This document shows positions 1-9,495 of a stretch of DNA of 64,000 nt, piece by piece. A program made the position numbers and the translations under genes. Positions within the stretch are counted from its first letter, which is position 1. The number at the start of each line of letters is the position of its first letter. Source of the stretch: Spirosoma aureum (GTDB lineage: Bacteria > Bacteroidota > Bacteroidia > Cytophagales > Spirosomataceae); NCBI RefSeq assembly GCF_011604685.1, contig NZ_CP050063.1, positions 7,171,001-7,235,000 of the forward strand. The letters are read 5' to 3'. Below the pieces are notes generated by a model. The model made no database searches. It was not told where the DNA came from and worked only from the letters and a program-made list of their open reading frames with translations.

Positions 1-188
1 GCCACTCCGGAGCCTACGTACAGGCGCTCCGCGAAGCAAAAAGTATTGCTATCAAGGAAATGATCGATCAGGCCACCCGGCTTGGAGCCAATGCAGTGAT
101 TGGTGTCGACCTGGATTATCAGACCATCGGTAGCAACGGTGCTATGCTCATGGTTAGCGCCAATGGCACGGCGGTTATCGTTGAATAG
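1..188 (+). CDS. YbjQ/UPF0145 family protein, 3' end only
   Basis: The window opens inside this gene; only about 61 C-terminal residues are visible, ending at a TAG at 186-188. The reading frame gives an ALREAK helix followed by [20 protein letters not shown] and then an [20 protein letters not shown] ending. This pattern (helix, LGANAVxGVxxDY, MLMVSAxGTAV) is the signature of the small YbjQ/UPF0145 (DUF74) family, usually about 105 residues, which forms a ring-like oligomer and has no firmly assigned function. The first half of the gene lies outside the window. The next gene starts 70 bases on in the same direction, after a weak promoter-like TAACTTTA at 222-229, so they may not be cotranscribed. 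Confidence 0.85.
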   Translation, partial: HSGAYVQALREAKSIAIKEMIDQATRLGANAVIGVDLDYQTIGSNGAMLMVSANGTAVIVE

Positions 189-258
189 AGCCTCTTTTCT
201 GGCAGCATACTGAATTTCGTGTAACTTTACTGGCTAACCGAAACAAGCTGCTTTTTTC

Positions 259-2478
259 GTGACTTCATCACCCTTTTCATTTCGCCAAACCCTGCTGACA
301 GCCTGGCTTGGTTTATCTGTATCCCTTTCACTGGCTCAGATCCCCGGTCGTCAAACCCATTGGTCAGCGGATGGCAATGCCTACGCATCAATCGAACAGG
401 GCGACCTGGTTAAAACCGACATTCGTACTGGCCATAAAACGCCATTAATCACGAAAGACAAATTCCGTAAGTCAGGTTCTGATCAACCGCTGGTCATTAC
501 GGATTTTGCGTTCACACCCGACAGCAGTCAGCTTCTGATTTTTACGAACACCGCACGGGTCTGGCGATACAACACACGGGGCGATTACTACTTGCTGAAC
601 CGGACAAGTGGCCAACTCCGGCAACTCGGTGCAGGTTCCGGTGCATCGGCTTTACCCGCTCAATCGTTGATGTACGCGAAATTTTCTCCGGATGGCAAGA
701 AAATAGGCTATGTCAGCGATCACAATCTGTTCGTAGACGATTTGGCAACGGGTAAGCGAACCCAACTCACGACCGATGGCACACGCAAGCGTATTAATGG
801 AACCTTCGACTGGGCCTATGAAGAAGAGTTCGATTGCCGTGACGGTTTTCGGTGGAGTCCCGACAGCAAACACATTGCCTATTGGCAAATTGACGCCACC
901 CGAATCAGGGACTACCTGATGCTGAATACAACTGACTCCAGTTATTCGCACATCGTCCCCGTTGAATACCCTAAAGTTGGCGAGAACCCTTCTCCTGCCC
1001 GGATTGGGATCGTGGCAGCAACTGGCGGAGCCACCAGCTGGCTGGCTATTCCCGGCGATCCGCAGCAGCACTACCTCACCCGTATGGAGTGGTTCCCGAA
1101 TACGGACGCTGTTATTGTCCAGCAATTGAACCGTAAACAGAACGAGAGTAAGTTATTTATTTGCAATCCAACCAACGGTTCGGCCAATCTCATCGCAACG
1201 GAGACAGACAAAGCCTGGATCGATGGCAAAGACCGCTGGAATCCTGCTGGCCCTGCTGGCTGGGAGTGGCTCAACGGCGGCAAAGCGTTCGTCTGGGTAT
1301 CCGAAAAAGATGGCTGGCGGCATATTTACCGCGTTAGTGCCGATGGCAAACAGGAGGTTTTGCTAACGCCCGGTTCCTACGATATTTCGTCAATTAGCCA
1401 CATCGACGAAGCAAGTAATCAAATTTACTTCATCGCGTCTCCTGAAAATACCAATCAGCGGTATCTGTACCGCACTCGTCTGGATGGGAAGGGAAAAGCA
1501 GAACGAGTAACACCCGCCGGACTGGCCGGTACGCACGGCTATACGATTTCGCCCAACGGCCGGCTGGCGACGCACACATTTACAAGCTACCAGACCCCCC
1601 CAGCGCGCGAATGGATAACCCTCCCCGACCACAAGCCGGTCATTGAATCGGAGAGTATTGCTGCTCGGGTTAAACCCGTTCCGAAATCAAACGTCAGCTT
1701 TTTCAACCTGACCACCGAAGATGGGGTTACGGTCGATGGGTGGATGGCTAAACCAACCAACTTCGACAGCACGAAAAAATACCCGGTCGTTTTTTACGTC
1801 TATGGCGAACCAGCCGGTAGCACAGTCAACGATGTTTTTTCGGTGGGGAGCAACAACATGTTCGTGGGCGATATGGCCAAAGCGGGCTACATCTACGTTG
1901 CCCTCGACAACCGGGGAACGCCCAACCTGAAAGGTGCTGCCTGGCGCAAGTCTATTTACCGCCAGATTGGCCGCATCAACATCCGCGATCAGGCGATGGG
2001 GGCTAAGAAATTATTGGCACAACATGCCTATATGGACACCAGCCGCGTGGCGGTGTGGGGCTGGAGTGGCGGTGGTTCTACAACCTTACACCTGTTGTTT
2101 CAATACCCGGATGTTTACAAAACGGGTATTTCCATTGCCGCTGTGGGCAACCAGCTCTTCTACGACAACATCTATCAGGAGCGTTATATGGGTCTTCCTC
2201 AGGAAAATCGCGAGGATTTTGTAGCCGGATCACCCATTACGTACGCCAAAAACCTGAAAGGAAACCTACTTTATATTCACGGCACTGGCGACGATAATGT
2301 CCATTACGACAATGCTGAAGTGCTGATCAATGAGTTGATCAAATACAATAAGCAGTTTCAGGTAATGCCTTATCCAAACCGGACACACAGCATTTCGGAA
2401 GGACCGGGCACATCGCAACATCTGCACACGTTGTACACCAATTATCTGCTTCAACACTGCCCTCCGGGCCCTCGTTAA
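259..2478 (+). CDS. Dipeptidyl peptidase IV-type serine peptidase (S9B)
   Basis: A 739-residue secreted peptidase starting at GTG 259. A hydrophobic signal peptide (LLTAWLGLSVSLSLA) is followed by a DPP4 beta-propeller to about residue 480 and an alpha/beta-hydrolase domain. The substrate N-terminus-binding motif DWAYEEE is at residues 185-191. The catalytic triad is visible: Ser603 in GWSGGGS, Asp678 in HGTGDDNVH and His710 in NRTHS. DPP IV enzymes remove Xaa-Pro or Xaa-Ala dipeptides from peptide N-termini, here probably in the periplasm. The nucleophile elbow reads GWSGGG rather than the commoner GWSYGG. The gene heads a run with an M1 aminopeptidase and three hydroxyproline catabolic genes, which suggests digestion of proline-rich or collagen-like peptides. 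That link is inferred from context. The family assignment is firm. Confidence 0.93.
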   Translation: MTSSPFSFRQTLLTAWLGLSVSLSLAQIPGRQTHWSADGNAYASIEQGDLVKTDIRTGHKTPLITKDKFRKSGSDQPLVITDFAFTPDSSQLLIFTNTARVWRYNTRGDYYLLNRTSGQLRQLGAGSGASALPAQSLMYAKFSPDGKKIGYVSDHNLFVDDLATGKRTQLTTDGTRKRINGTFDWAYEEEFDCRDGFRWSPDSKHIAYWQIDATRIRDYLMLNTTDSSYSHIVPVEYPKVGENPSPARIGIVAATGGATSWLAIPGDPQQHYLTRMEWFPNTDAVIVQQLNRKQNESKLFICNPTNGSANLIATETDKAWIDGKDRWNPAGPAGWEWLNGGKAFVWVSEKDGWRHIYRVSADGKQEVLLTPGSYDISSISHIDEASNQIYFIASPENTNQRYLYRTRLDGKGKAERVTPAGLAGTHGYTISPNGRLATHTFTSYQTPPAREWITLPDHKPVIESESIAARVKPVPKSNVSFFNLTTEDGVTVDGWMAKPTNFDSTKKYPVVFYVYGEPAGSTVNDVFSVGSNNMFVGDMAKAGYIYVALDNRGTPNLKGAAWRKSIYRQIGRINIRDQAMGAKKLLAQHAYMDTSRVAVWGWSGGGSTTLHLLFQYPDVYKTGISIAAVGNQLFYDNIYQERYMGLPQENREDFVAGSPITYAKNLKGNLLYIHGTGDDNVHYDNAEVLINELIKYNKQFQVMPYPNRTHSISEGPGTSQHLHTLYTNYLLQHCPPGPR

Positions 2479-2492
2479 GCGTCTTTTCGATT

Positions 2493-4132
2493 ATGACCCG
2501 ATTGACATTAGTCCTGCTACTGATTACATTGCCACTTCTGGTATCAGCCCAAAAGTATGAATTTACCCATGACGATACCCTGCGCGGCTCCATCACGCCC
2601 GAACGGGCCTGGTGGGATCTTGCTTTTTATCATCTTAAAGTCCGGGTTCAGCCTACGGATAGCACGCTTAGCGGCTCTACAATGATCCGGTATCGCGTTC
2701 TGAAGCCGGGGCAAACCATGCAGGTAGATCTCCAGCGGCCGTTACGAGTGGTAAAAGTTGAACAGGGTGGTGAATTGCTCAAATTTCGGCAGGATGGCAA
2801 CGCGTATTTTGTTGACTTGACCAAGCGGCAACAACCCGGCCAGACGGAATCCATCACGGTGCATTATGCCGGGAAACCACGCATTGCCAAACGTCCCCCT
2901 GGGATGGCGGCATGGTCTGGTCGCGGGATAAATCGGGAAACTGGTTCATTGCCACTGCCTGCCAGGGCCTGGGAGCCAGCGCGTGGTGGCCCTGCAAAGA
3001 TCACATGTACGACGAGCCGGATTCGATGGCTATCAGCGTGACGGTTCCTGAAGGGTTAACCGATGTTTCGAATGGTCGGCTACGGCAGGTAATAACGAAT
3101 CCGGATCACACGCGCACCTTCAACTGGTACGTAACCAACCCGATCAACAACTACGGTGTAAACTTGAACATCGGGCAATATGAACACTGGAGTGAGAAAT
3201 ATGCGGGTGAGAAAGGGCCGCTTTCCATCGACTTCTATGCCCTGCGCGACGACGTCGATTCTGCTCGTTCACAATTCAAACAGGTTACCCAGATGATGAA
3301 AGCGTTTGAGCATTGGTTTGGGCCCTATCCGTTCTACGAAGACGGCTACAAACTGGTCGAAACGCCTTATCTGGGTATGGAGCACCAAAGCTCGGTCACG
3401 TATGGCAACAAATTTCGGAATGGGTATCTGGGCCGCGATTTATCTAAAACAGGCTGGGGATTGCTCTGGGATTTCATCATTGTCCACGAATCGGGGCACG
3501 AGTGGTTTGCCAACAACATTACCTACAAAGACGTAGCCGATATGTGGATTCATGAAAGTTTTACGAACTACTCCGAAAATCTGTTCACGGAATATTATTA
3601 CGGCAAAGATGCCGGAGCACAATACGTGATCGGCTGTCGTGGTAACATCCGGAACGACAAGCCCATTATCGGTATCTACAATGTTAATCATAGCGGCTCC
3701 GGCGACATGTATTACAAGGGAGGCAACATGCTTCACACCATCCGGCAGCTTGTCAACGACGACGAGAAATGGCGGCAACTGCTGCGTGGGATGAACAAGA
3801 CGTTCTATCATCAGACCGTTACGACTCAGCAAATTGAGGACTATATGATCCAGCAGACTGGCCTGAATCTCAAACCTATTTTCGATCAATATTTGCGCGA
3901 CACCCGAATTCCAGTACTCGAATATCGCCCGGTTGCGGGCGGTCTTCAATACCGCTGGACAAATTGCGTCGCTGGATTCGACATGCCCGTGCGCGTATGT
4001 CTCGATGAATCGGGGCCGTATAAGCAGCTAGCGCCAACCGCACAATGGAAAACGTTGGCAGCCAAGGGAGCAGTAACGCTTATCCCGGATGCAAATTATT
4101 ATGTATTGAGTAAGTTAGTGAGTAGTCTTTAA
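2493..4132 (+). pseudogene. M1 family metallo-aminopeptidase, frameshifted at a C5 run
   Basis: Two overlapping frames together make one M1 peptidase of about 546 residues. The first part (2493 to about 2895) holds a signal peptide (LLLITLPLLVSAQ) and the N-terminal beta domain; the second continues to 4132 with the catalytic domain. Inserting one C in the C5 tract at 2895-2899 joins them as RPPWDGGMVW, a natural sequence, so one base is missing relative to an intact gene. The zinc site is HESGH at 3485-3499 with the third ligand Glu at 3554-3556, exactly HEXXH-X18-E. A GMEH motif near 3380 corresponds to the exopeptidase GAMEN. It starts 15 bases after the DPP IV gene. Either a true pseudogene, slippage, or a base-calling error; the same type of defect is seen in a second gene at 58645-58649. 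As written, the first frame ends after 182 residues and the zinc domain is lost. Confidence 0.88.
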
Positions 4133-4150
4133 TTTTAACCAACCTCAACT

Positions 4151-5077
4151 ATGGCAATCAACTGGCAAGGCGTGTTTCCGGCCTTAACGACCAAATTCAC
4201 AGCAGACGAAGAACTCGATCTGGTTGCATTCAGCGCTAATCTGGCAGCACAGCTCGACGCTGGCGTAGACGGCATTATTCTGGGTGGCTCGCTCGGCGAA
4301 GCCAGTACGCTTTCCAATGACGAGAAAGATACACTCGTCAAAACAGCCGTTGATTATGTTGACGGACAGGTTCCGGTGGTGTTAAATATTGCAGAGGGAG
4401 CCACTCGGGAAGCCGTCCGCATTGCCGAACGTGCTGCCGGGATGGGCGTTAGTGGGTTAATGTTATTGCCGCCGATGCGCTACAAAGCCGATGAACGTGA
4501 AACGTGCACATACTTTAAGGCCATTGCCGCAGCCACCGATCTGCCGATCATGATTTATAACAACCCGGTTGATTATAAAATCGAAGTGACACTCGACATG
4601 TTCGAAGAATTAGTTGAATTGCCGACCATTCAGGCCGTTAAAGAATCGACCCGGGATATCTCGAATGTTACCCGGCTCCGCAACCGATTTGGCGACCGGA
4701 TCAAAATTCTGTGCGGGGTTGATACGCTGGCCATGGAAGAACTGGTTATGGGTGCCGACGGCTGGGTAGCCGGGCTGGTCTGTGCGTTCCCACGCGAGAC
4801 TGTAGCCATCTACAGACTCGTCAAAGCAGGCCGTTACGACGAAGCCCGTGCCATTTATCGCTGGTTTCTGCCCCTGCTGGAACTGGACATTCATCCGAAA
4901 CTCGTGCAGTACATTAAATTAGCCGAAACAGCCGCTGGGCTAGGTACAGAGTACGTACGCGCTCCCCGCTTACCGCTCGTCGGCTCTGAACGCGAGCGTA
5001 TCCTGAATGTCATAAACACAGGTCTCGCCAACCGGCCAAAACTACCCGCACTGGAAGAGTTGGTTCATGTAGACTGA
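4151..5077 (+). CDS. DHDPS/NAL-family lyase, probable pyrroline-4-hydroxy-2-carboxylate deaminase
   Basis: A 308-residue TIM-barrel enzyme of the dihydrodipicolinate synthase / N-acetylneuraminate lyase family. The Schiff-base lysine is Lys164 in QAVKES, and the conserved tyrosine is Tyr136 in MIYNNP. A GGSLGEASTLS loop replaces the usual GTTGE substrate loop. By sequence alone the substrate is open. The two genes that follow encode a hydroxyproline epimerase and a D-amino-acid dehydrogenase, so the best fit is the deaminase that turns delta1-pyrroline-4-hydroxy-2-carboxylate into 2-oxoglutarate semialdehyde, the third step of trans-4-hydroxyproline breakdown. True lysine-pathway DapA is unlikely in this context. 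The semialdehyde dehydrogenase of the pathway is not in the window. The gene begins 18 bases after the M1 peptidase and is probably in the same operon. Confidence 0.85.
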   Translation: MAINWQGVFPALTTKFTADEELDLVAFSANLAAQLDAGVDGIILGGSLGEASTLSNDEKDTLVKTAVDYVDGQVPVVLNIAEGATREAVRIAERAAGMGVSGLMLLPPMRYKADERETCTYFKAIAAATDLPIMIYNNPVDYKIEVTLDMFEELVELPTIQAVKESTRDISNVTRLRNRFGDRIKILCGVDTLAMEELVMGADGWVAGLVCAFPRETVAIYRLVKAGRYDEARAIYRWFLPLLELDIHPKLVQYIKLAETAAGLGTEYVRAPRLPLVGSERERILNVINTGLANRPKLPALEELVHVD

Positions 5078-5136
5078 GGTGTCGATCGTTGACATGATCC
5101 GGTCAGTTCTTCATTTCCCATTCTATATTCCAGTTC

Positions 5137-6135
5137 ATGAAGTCTTTTTTTTGCATTGACGCACACACCTGCGGTAACCCCGTTCGGGTAGTGACAGGCG
5201 GTAGTATTCCGTATTTGCATGGGGCAACGATGAGCGAAAAACGTCAGCATTTCCTGCGCGAATACGACTGGATTCGGACCGGACTGATGTTTGAGCCACG
5301 CGGCCACGATATGATGTCGGGCAGTATACTCTATCCGCCCAGTGACCCCGCCAACGATGTGGGTGTTCTGTTCATTGAGACGTCGGGCTGTTTGCCCATG
5401 TGCGGTCATGGCACCATTGGTACAGTTACCGTTGCCATTGAACAGGGCCTGGTGACTCCCAAAACACCAGGCGTGCTGAATCTGGAAGTTCCCGCCGGAC
5501 TCGTTAGGGCTGAGTACCGGCAGGAAGGCAAAAAGGTCAAATCGGTAAAGATTACGAACATCAAATCGTACCTCGCGGCTGAAAACCTAACGGTTGAATG
5601 CCCCGACTTAGGCACATTGACCGTCGATGTAGCCTACGGCGGAAACTTTTATGCCATTGTTGACCCGCAACCTAATTTCCCAGGGATAGAGCAATTCAAG
5701 GCCGAGCAACTCATTGCGTGGGCGCGAACGATGCGGCAGCGGATGAACGAGCAGTACACGTTTGTACATCCCGAAAATGCCACCATTAATGGACTAAGCC
5801 ACATTCTCTGGACTGGTGAACCGCTTGACCCTACGTCAACAGCCCGCAACGCTGTATTCTACGGCGACAAGGCAATTGACCGATCGCCCTGCGGCACCGG
5901 AACCTCAGCCCGATTAGCACAATGGTATGCCAAAGGCAAACTAAAACCCGGTCAGGATTTTATCCACGAAAGCATAATCGGCTCAAAATTCATTGGTCGC
6001 ATTGAGGCCGAAACGGAGCTTAATGGCCAGCCTGCCATCATTCCCAGCGTTGAAGGGTGGGCGATTATTCACGGATTCAATCAGATTTTACTCGACGAGG
6101 ACGACCCGTATAAGCACGGATTTCAAGTGATTTGA
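5137..6135 (+). CDS. 4-hydroxyproline 2-epimerase (proline racemase family)
   Basis: A 332-residue protein of the proline racemase fold. Both catalytic cysteines are present: Cys89 in PMCGHGTIG and Cys252 in SPCGTGTSA. Two cysteines mark racemases and epimerases; the related trans-3-hydroxyproline dehydratases carry Ser or Thr at the first position. The start MKSFFCIDAHTCGNPVR is the usual family N-terminus. The enzyme interconverts trans-4-hydroxy-L-proline and cis-4-hydroxy-D-proline in the cytoplasm and feeds the FAD enzyme encoded two bases downstream. Proline racemase is possible on sequence, but the neighbours (DHDPS-family deaminase upstream, D-amino-acid dehydrogenase downstream) favour hydroxyproline. 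Confidence 0.92.
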   Translation: MKSFFCIDAHTCGNPVRVVTGGSIPYLHGATMSEKRQHFLREYDWIRTGLMFEPRGHDMMSGSILYPPSDPANDVGVLFIETSGCLPMCGHGTIGTVTVAIEQGLVTPKTPGVLNLEVPAGLVRAEYRQEGKKVKSVKITNIKSYLAAENLTVECPDLGTLTVDVAYGGNFYAIVDPQPNFPGIEQFKAEQLIAWARTMRQRMNEQYTFVHPENATINGLSHILWTGEPLDPTSTARNAVFYGDKAIDRSPCGTGTSARLAQWYAKGKLKPGQDFIHESIIGSKFIGRIEAETELNGQPAIIPSVEGWAIIHGFNQILLDEDDPYKHGFQVI

Positions 6136-6137
6136 TC

Positions 6138-7385
6138 ATGAACGTAGGAATCATCGGCGGGGGCGTCAGCGGTCTCTTTTCAGCTTATTATTTACGACAG
6201 GCAGGGCATGAGGTGACCCTCCTGGAAAACGGTACGTTTGCCGATAGTTGCTCGCACGGCAATGCAGGTATGATTGTGCCCAGTCACATTATTCCACTCG
6301 CGGCACCGGGCATGATCGCCAAAGGGATTCGGTGGATGTTCCGGTCGACCAGTCCATTTTACGTAAAGCCACGGCTCAACCGCGATTTGCTGCAGTGGGG
6401 CTGGCTTTTTTATAAACATGCTACCGCCGAGCACGTAGAACGGGCGATTCCTGTGCTACGCGATCTGAGTTTTTTGAGCAAAAAACTCTATCAGGAACTC
6501 GCCACAACGGGCAATCTCGACTTCGGCTGGCAGGAACGTGGCTTACTGATGCTCTATCAGACTCCCGACAACGAGCACGAAATGGCTGATGAAGCCAATG
6601 TAGCCAATCGGGCGGGTGTTGACGCACAGATCCTGACAGGTCAGCAGGTACAGGATCTTGAACCGACAGCTAGGGTCACAGTACGCGGGGCTGTTTATTA
6701 TCCCGGCGATGCACAGATCTACCCCAATCAGTTGATTCAGGCACTCGTCATTCGGTTGCGACAACTAGGCGTAACGATGCTCGAGAATCAGCAAGTAATT
6801 GATTTTTCACTCCAAAACGCTCGTGTTCAGGAGGTTATTACGACTACGAATGCTTATTCATTCGATGAAGTGGTCGTTGCAGCCGGAGCCTGGTCGCCTG
6901 AATTGACCCGAAAGCTGGGGTTATCGCTACCCCTACAGGGCGGAAAGGGCTATAGCTTCATGCTTCCGAAGCAGGATCAAACCATTCGGGTGCCTGCCAT
7001 TATGCTCGAAGCACGCGCTACGGCTACACCGATGAACGGTCAGCTCCGGTTGGCCGGAACGCTCGAAATTGCCGGAACCGATCTGTCGGTAAACCCGAAT
7101 CGGGTTCGGGGTATCGTACAGTCGATCAATCAGTATTATCCGGATCTGGCCGTTACAATGCCCGCGACTGAAACGGTCTGGCGGGGGCTTCGTCCCTGCT
7201 CCCCCGATGGACTCCCTTACATTGGTCGCCTGAAGCATCTGCAAAATCTGACACTCGCCACCGGGCATGGCATGATGGGCGTTAGCCTTGGCCCGGCAAC
7301 TGGTCAGTTGGTTGCCGAGACCATTACGGGTAGAACTGCCAGCCTTTCACTACAGCCATTTGCTCCTGAACGGTTCAGCAAGTAG
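6138..7385 (+). CDS. FAD-dependent D-amino acid (D-hydroxyproline) dehydrogenase, DadA-like
   Basis: A 415-residue FAD oxidoreductase. The dinucleotide-binding motif GIIGGGVSGLFSAYYL is at the N-terminus, and the GLRPCSPDGLPYIG and HGMMGVSLGPATG blocks near the C-terminus are typical of DadA-like D-amino acid dehydrogenases. I chose ATG 6138 over the upstream in-frame TTG 6132, because the TTG overlaps the epimerase stop codon and the protein aligns from MNVGIIGGG. In the hydroxyproline pathway this enzyme oxidises cis-4-hydroxy-D-proline to delta1-pyrroline-4-hydroxy-2-carboxylate. The substrate is inferred from the epimerase directly upstream (2-base gap) and the deaminase before it. The operon ends with the hairpin at 7412-7468. 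Confidence 0.9.
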   Translation: MNVGIIGGGVSGLFSAYYLRQAGHEVTLLENGTFADSCSHGNAGMIVPSHIIPLAAPGMIAKGIRWMFRSTSPFYVKPRLNRDLLQWGWLFYKHATAEHVERAIPVLRDLSFLSKKLYQELATTGNLDFGWQERGLLMLYQTPDNEHEMADEANVANRAGVDAQILTGQQVQDLEPTARVTVRGAVYYPGDAQIYPNQLIQALVIRLRQLGVTMLENQQVIDFSLQNARVQEVITTTNAYSFDEVVVAAGAWSPELTRKLGLSLPLQGGKGYSFMLPKQDQTIRVPAIMLEARATATPMNGQLRLAGTLEIAGTDLSVNPNRVRGIVQSINQYYPDLAVTMPATETVWRGLRPCSPDGLPYIGRLKHLQNLTLATGHGMMGVSLGPATGQLVAETITGRTASLSLQPFAPERFSK

Positions 7386-7411
7386 CCGATCCAGTTTTTT
7401 TACAGCGTAAC

Positions 7412-7468
7412 CAGAGCGAGTCACTGAGTCAACGGAGTATTTCTCTGTTCTCCCGGTGACTCGCTCTG
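7412..7468 (+). terminator. Inverted repeat after the hydroxyproline operon
   Basis: Perfect 13-base arms (7412-7424 and 7456-7468, CAGAGCGAGTCAC and its complement) flank a 31-base loop that can fold a further small stem. It lies 27 bases after the last gene of the operon and has no strong T tail, so it may stabilise the 3' end or terminate weakly. The rest of 7386-7680 shows no gene and no clear TAnnTTTG promoter. Confidence 0.55.
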
Positions 7469-7680
7469 CTTATGTACCACTTGAGAGAATTTACAGACAA
7501 TAGCTGTTTTAGATTAAAAAGTGATTAGGCTCTTTCTGTAATCACCTGATAGTGTGTACTCTTTCCTCAATACAGTCCGGATTCTGCCAATACGTTGTAT
7601 ACCGTATGCAACATTTGATTTGACATCGACGTACATAATTACAGAAGGCGGCCTATAGTCTTCCAACTATACAGATCAAG

Positions 7681-9150
7681 ATGAGAAAATACGGTATGAC
7701 CAACGCATCTCACAATCAGCCTATCTGGCAGAAACCAATTTTGTGGCTAATGGCCGGTTTCGTGCTAACCTTATCGTCATGCAATAAGAAAGTCGACGAC
7801 GTCAGTCCGCAAACCACAGGAACGACCAGTGAAAACTCAACGATTGATAACTGGATTCTGGAGAACATGCGTCAGGTGTATTACTGGAACGATAAAATTC
7901 CGGCAAATCCAGACACCACCCTGGCTCCTTCCGACTTTTTCGACTCCATCCTATACAGTTTCGATGCAACCTTACGACCCGATGGGGATCGATTTTCCTG
8001 GATTGAGGAAAATGCGACCGATCTGACAGCCGAATTAAGTGGTCAGACCAAAACAACCGGTATGGAGTTTACACTTTATCTGCGTACGTCCGGCTCCACC
8101 GATGTGATTGCCCAAGTATTGTATGTTCTACCGAACTCCCCCGCCGAACAGGCCGGGCTGAAGCGGGGTGACATCATCAGCAAAGTAAACGGTCAATCAC
8201 TGTCTACTACCAATTACCAGTCACTGTTATTGGGCGATGCCACGACCTATGCGTTCGGAATGGCTCAGGTCAGTAATCAGGCGCTGGTGGATACCGACGT
8301 CACAAAAACCGTAACAACGGCTGTTTATCAGGAAAACCCGGTCTTTCTGGATTCAGTGTATACAATTGGCAGCAAAACCATTGGCTATCTGGTTTATAAT
8401 CAGTTCGTACCGGCGCCAAACGGCAGCAATGGCACTGAATATGACAATCAGGTCGATGCAATTTTCAGCAAATTCAAGGCCCAGGGCGTTAATGAACTTG
8501 TTCTTGACCTGCGCTACAATCCGGGCGGTTATACGTCCTCTTCGGCGAATCTGGCCAGCCTGATTGGAAAAGGTGTCGATGCCAGCAAACTGTACTTCCG
8601 GGAAGAATGGAACGCAACCATTACACCCGAATTACAAAAAGAATACGGCAGCGATTTCTTTCTGCAAAAATTCAGTACGAAGGCACAAAACATTGGTGGC
8701 AATCTGTCGCGGGTATTTGTGCTCACAACCGACTGGACAGCCTCAGCCAGTGAACTGATTATCAACGGCCTGCGCCCTTACATGACGGTTACAACAATTG
8801 GTACGACTACGCATGGCAAGAACGTTGGTTCCATTACGATTACCGACGACACCGGCAAAATTAAGTGGGGTATGCAGCCGATTGTGTTCAAGTCCTTCAA
8901 TAGCCTGGGCCAATCCGACTATGCCACCGGTTTTACACCCTCGGTTGAAGTAGAGGAACCCATCACCCTGTATCCGCTCGGCGACACCCGCGACGCTCTT
9001 TTAAATGCTGCTATCGGTCAGATAACGGGTGCGGGAGCCAGTAGCCGCCTGGGTGCTACCCAAAACCCGCTGAAAGCGCTGGGCTCATCGATCCAGCGAA
9101 AAGCCGGTGGTAGCCAGATGGTACGACCAATAAAAAACCTCAATCTGTAG
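7681..9150 (+). CDS. S41 family C-terminal processing peptidase lipoprotein
   Basis: A 489-residue secreted protease. The N-terminus has a lipoprotein signal (FVLTLSSC, lipid attachment at that Cys). A tail-like S41 N-terminal region with YYWNDKIP is followed by a PDZ domain (PNSPAEQAGLKRGDIISKVNG) and the S41 core: DLRYNPGG substrate strand, Ser355 in TASASE and Lys380 in THGKNVG. The 25-residue Ser-Lys spacing equals that of the E. coli Prc dyad. Such lipoproteins of Bacteroidota sit in the periplasm or on the cell surface and cleave exposed C-termini or partly unfolded proteins. Start could also be the Met five codons in. Monocistronic: it has its own strong terminator at 9155-9225. Confidence 0.92.
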   Translation: MRKYGMTNASHNQPIWQKPILWLMAGFVLTLSSCNKKVDDVSPQTTGTTSENSTIDNWILENMRQVYYWNDKIPANPDTTLAPSDFFDSILYSFDATLRPDGDRFSWIEENATDLTAELSGQTKTTGMEFTLYLRTSGSTDVIAQVLYVLPNSPAEQAGLKRGDIISKVNGQSLSTTNYQSLLLGDATTYAFGMAQVSNQALVDTDVTKTVTTAVYQENPVFLDSVYTIGSKTIGYLVYNQFVPAPNGSNGTEYDNQVDAIFSKFKAQGVNELVLDLRYNPGGYTSSSANLASLIGKGVDASKLYFREEWNATITPELQKEYGSDFFLQKFSTKAQNIGGNLSRVFVLTTDWTASASELIINGLRPYMTVTTIGTTTHGKNVGSITITDDTGKIKWGMQPIVFKSFNSLGQSDYATGFTPSVEVEEPITLYPLGDTRDALLNAAIGQITGAGASSRLGATQNPLKALGSSIQRKAGGSQMVRPIKNLNL

Positions 9151-9154
9151 ATAC

Positions 9155-9225
9155 AGACCTGTTTAACAAGCGCGCTGGCACCTCTGAATCAGAGGTGCCA
9201 GCGCGCTTGTTAAACAGGTCTTTTA
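9155..9225 (+). terminator. Long perfect hairpin terminator after the S41 gene
   Basis: About 32 bases (9155-9186) are perfectly complementary to 9190-9221 with a 3-base loop, followed by TTTT. It begins 5 bases after the stop codon. A stem this long and GC-rich is more than an intrinsic terminator needs. Confidence 0.9.
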
Positions 9226-9495
9226 GCTGTTTCGGCAAATGAAGTTTTGACTGGTCGGCAAGAATTAAGAATTTTTATGAATACCCCTCGTTAGTAAGTA
9301 AGGTCCGTTTAAAGTAATTTTGCAGAACGCATTTAAGGTTCAAGCCCGCGCGAGCTGGCCAGGAAAGACAAATTAACCACTTATACGTTAATCGTTCGTC
9401 TCGGCTAATTCCCCCGGCGGAAGCCTCAAAAGCATCGGTCTTAACTCAAATTGATATAACTTTACGGTTCAGTTCTTTCGTTTACGCTATCTTTC
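9226..9495. other. Intergenic region with a possible Bacteroidota promoter
   Basis: No gene seen. TAATTTTG at 9315-9322 matches the TAnnTTTG -7 box, with a poor -33 (TTAG at 9291-9294, 20-base spacer). A second near-match, TAACTTTA at 9458-9465, lies closer to the next start codon. Either could drive the kelch-protein operon. A GGTTCAAGCCC near 9338 resembles a tRNA T-loop, but no acceptor or anticodon stem can be built around it. Confidence 0.35.

Noticed and set aside
652..1125. Minus-strand frame within the DPP IV gene
   Set aside because: Shadow of a clear coding gene; no protein features.
9300..9375. tRNA-like GGTTCAAGCCC segment
   Set aside because: No acceptor stem, D arm or anticodon arm can be formed around it.
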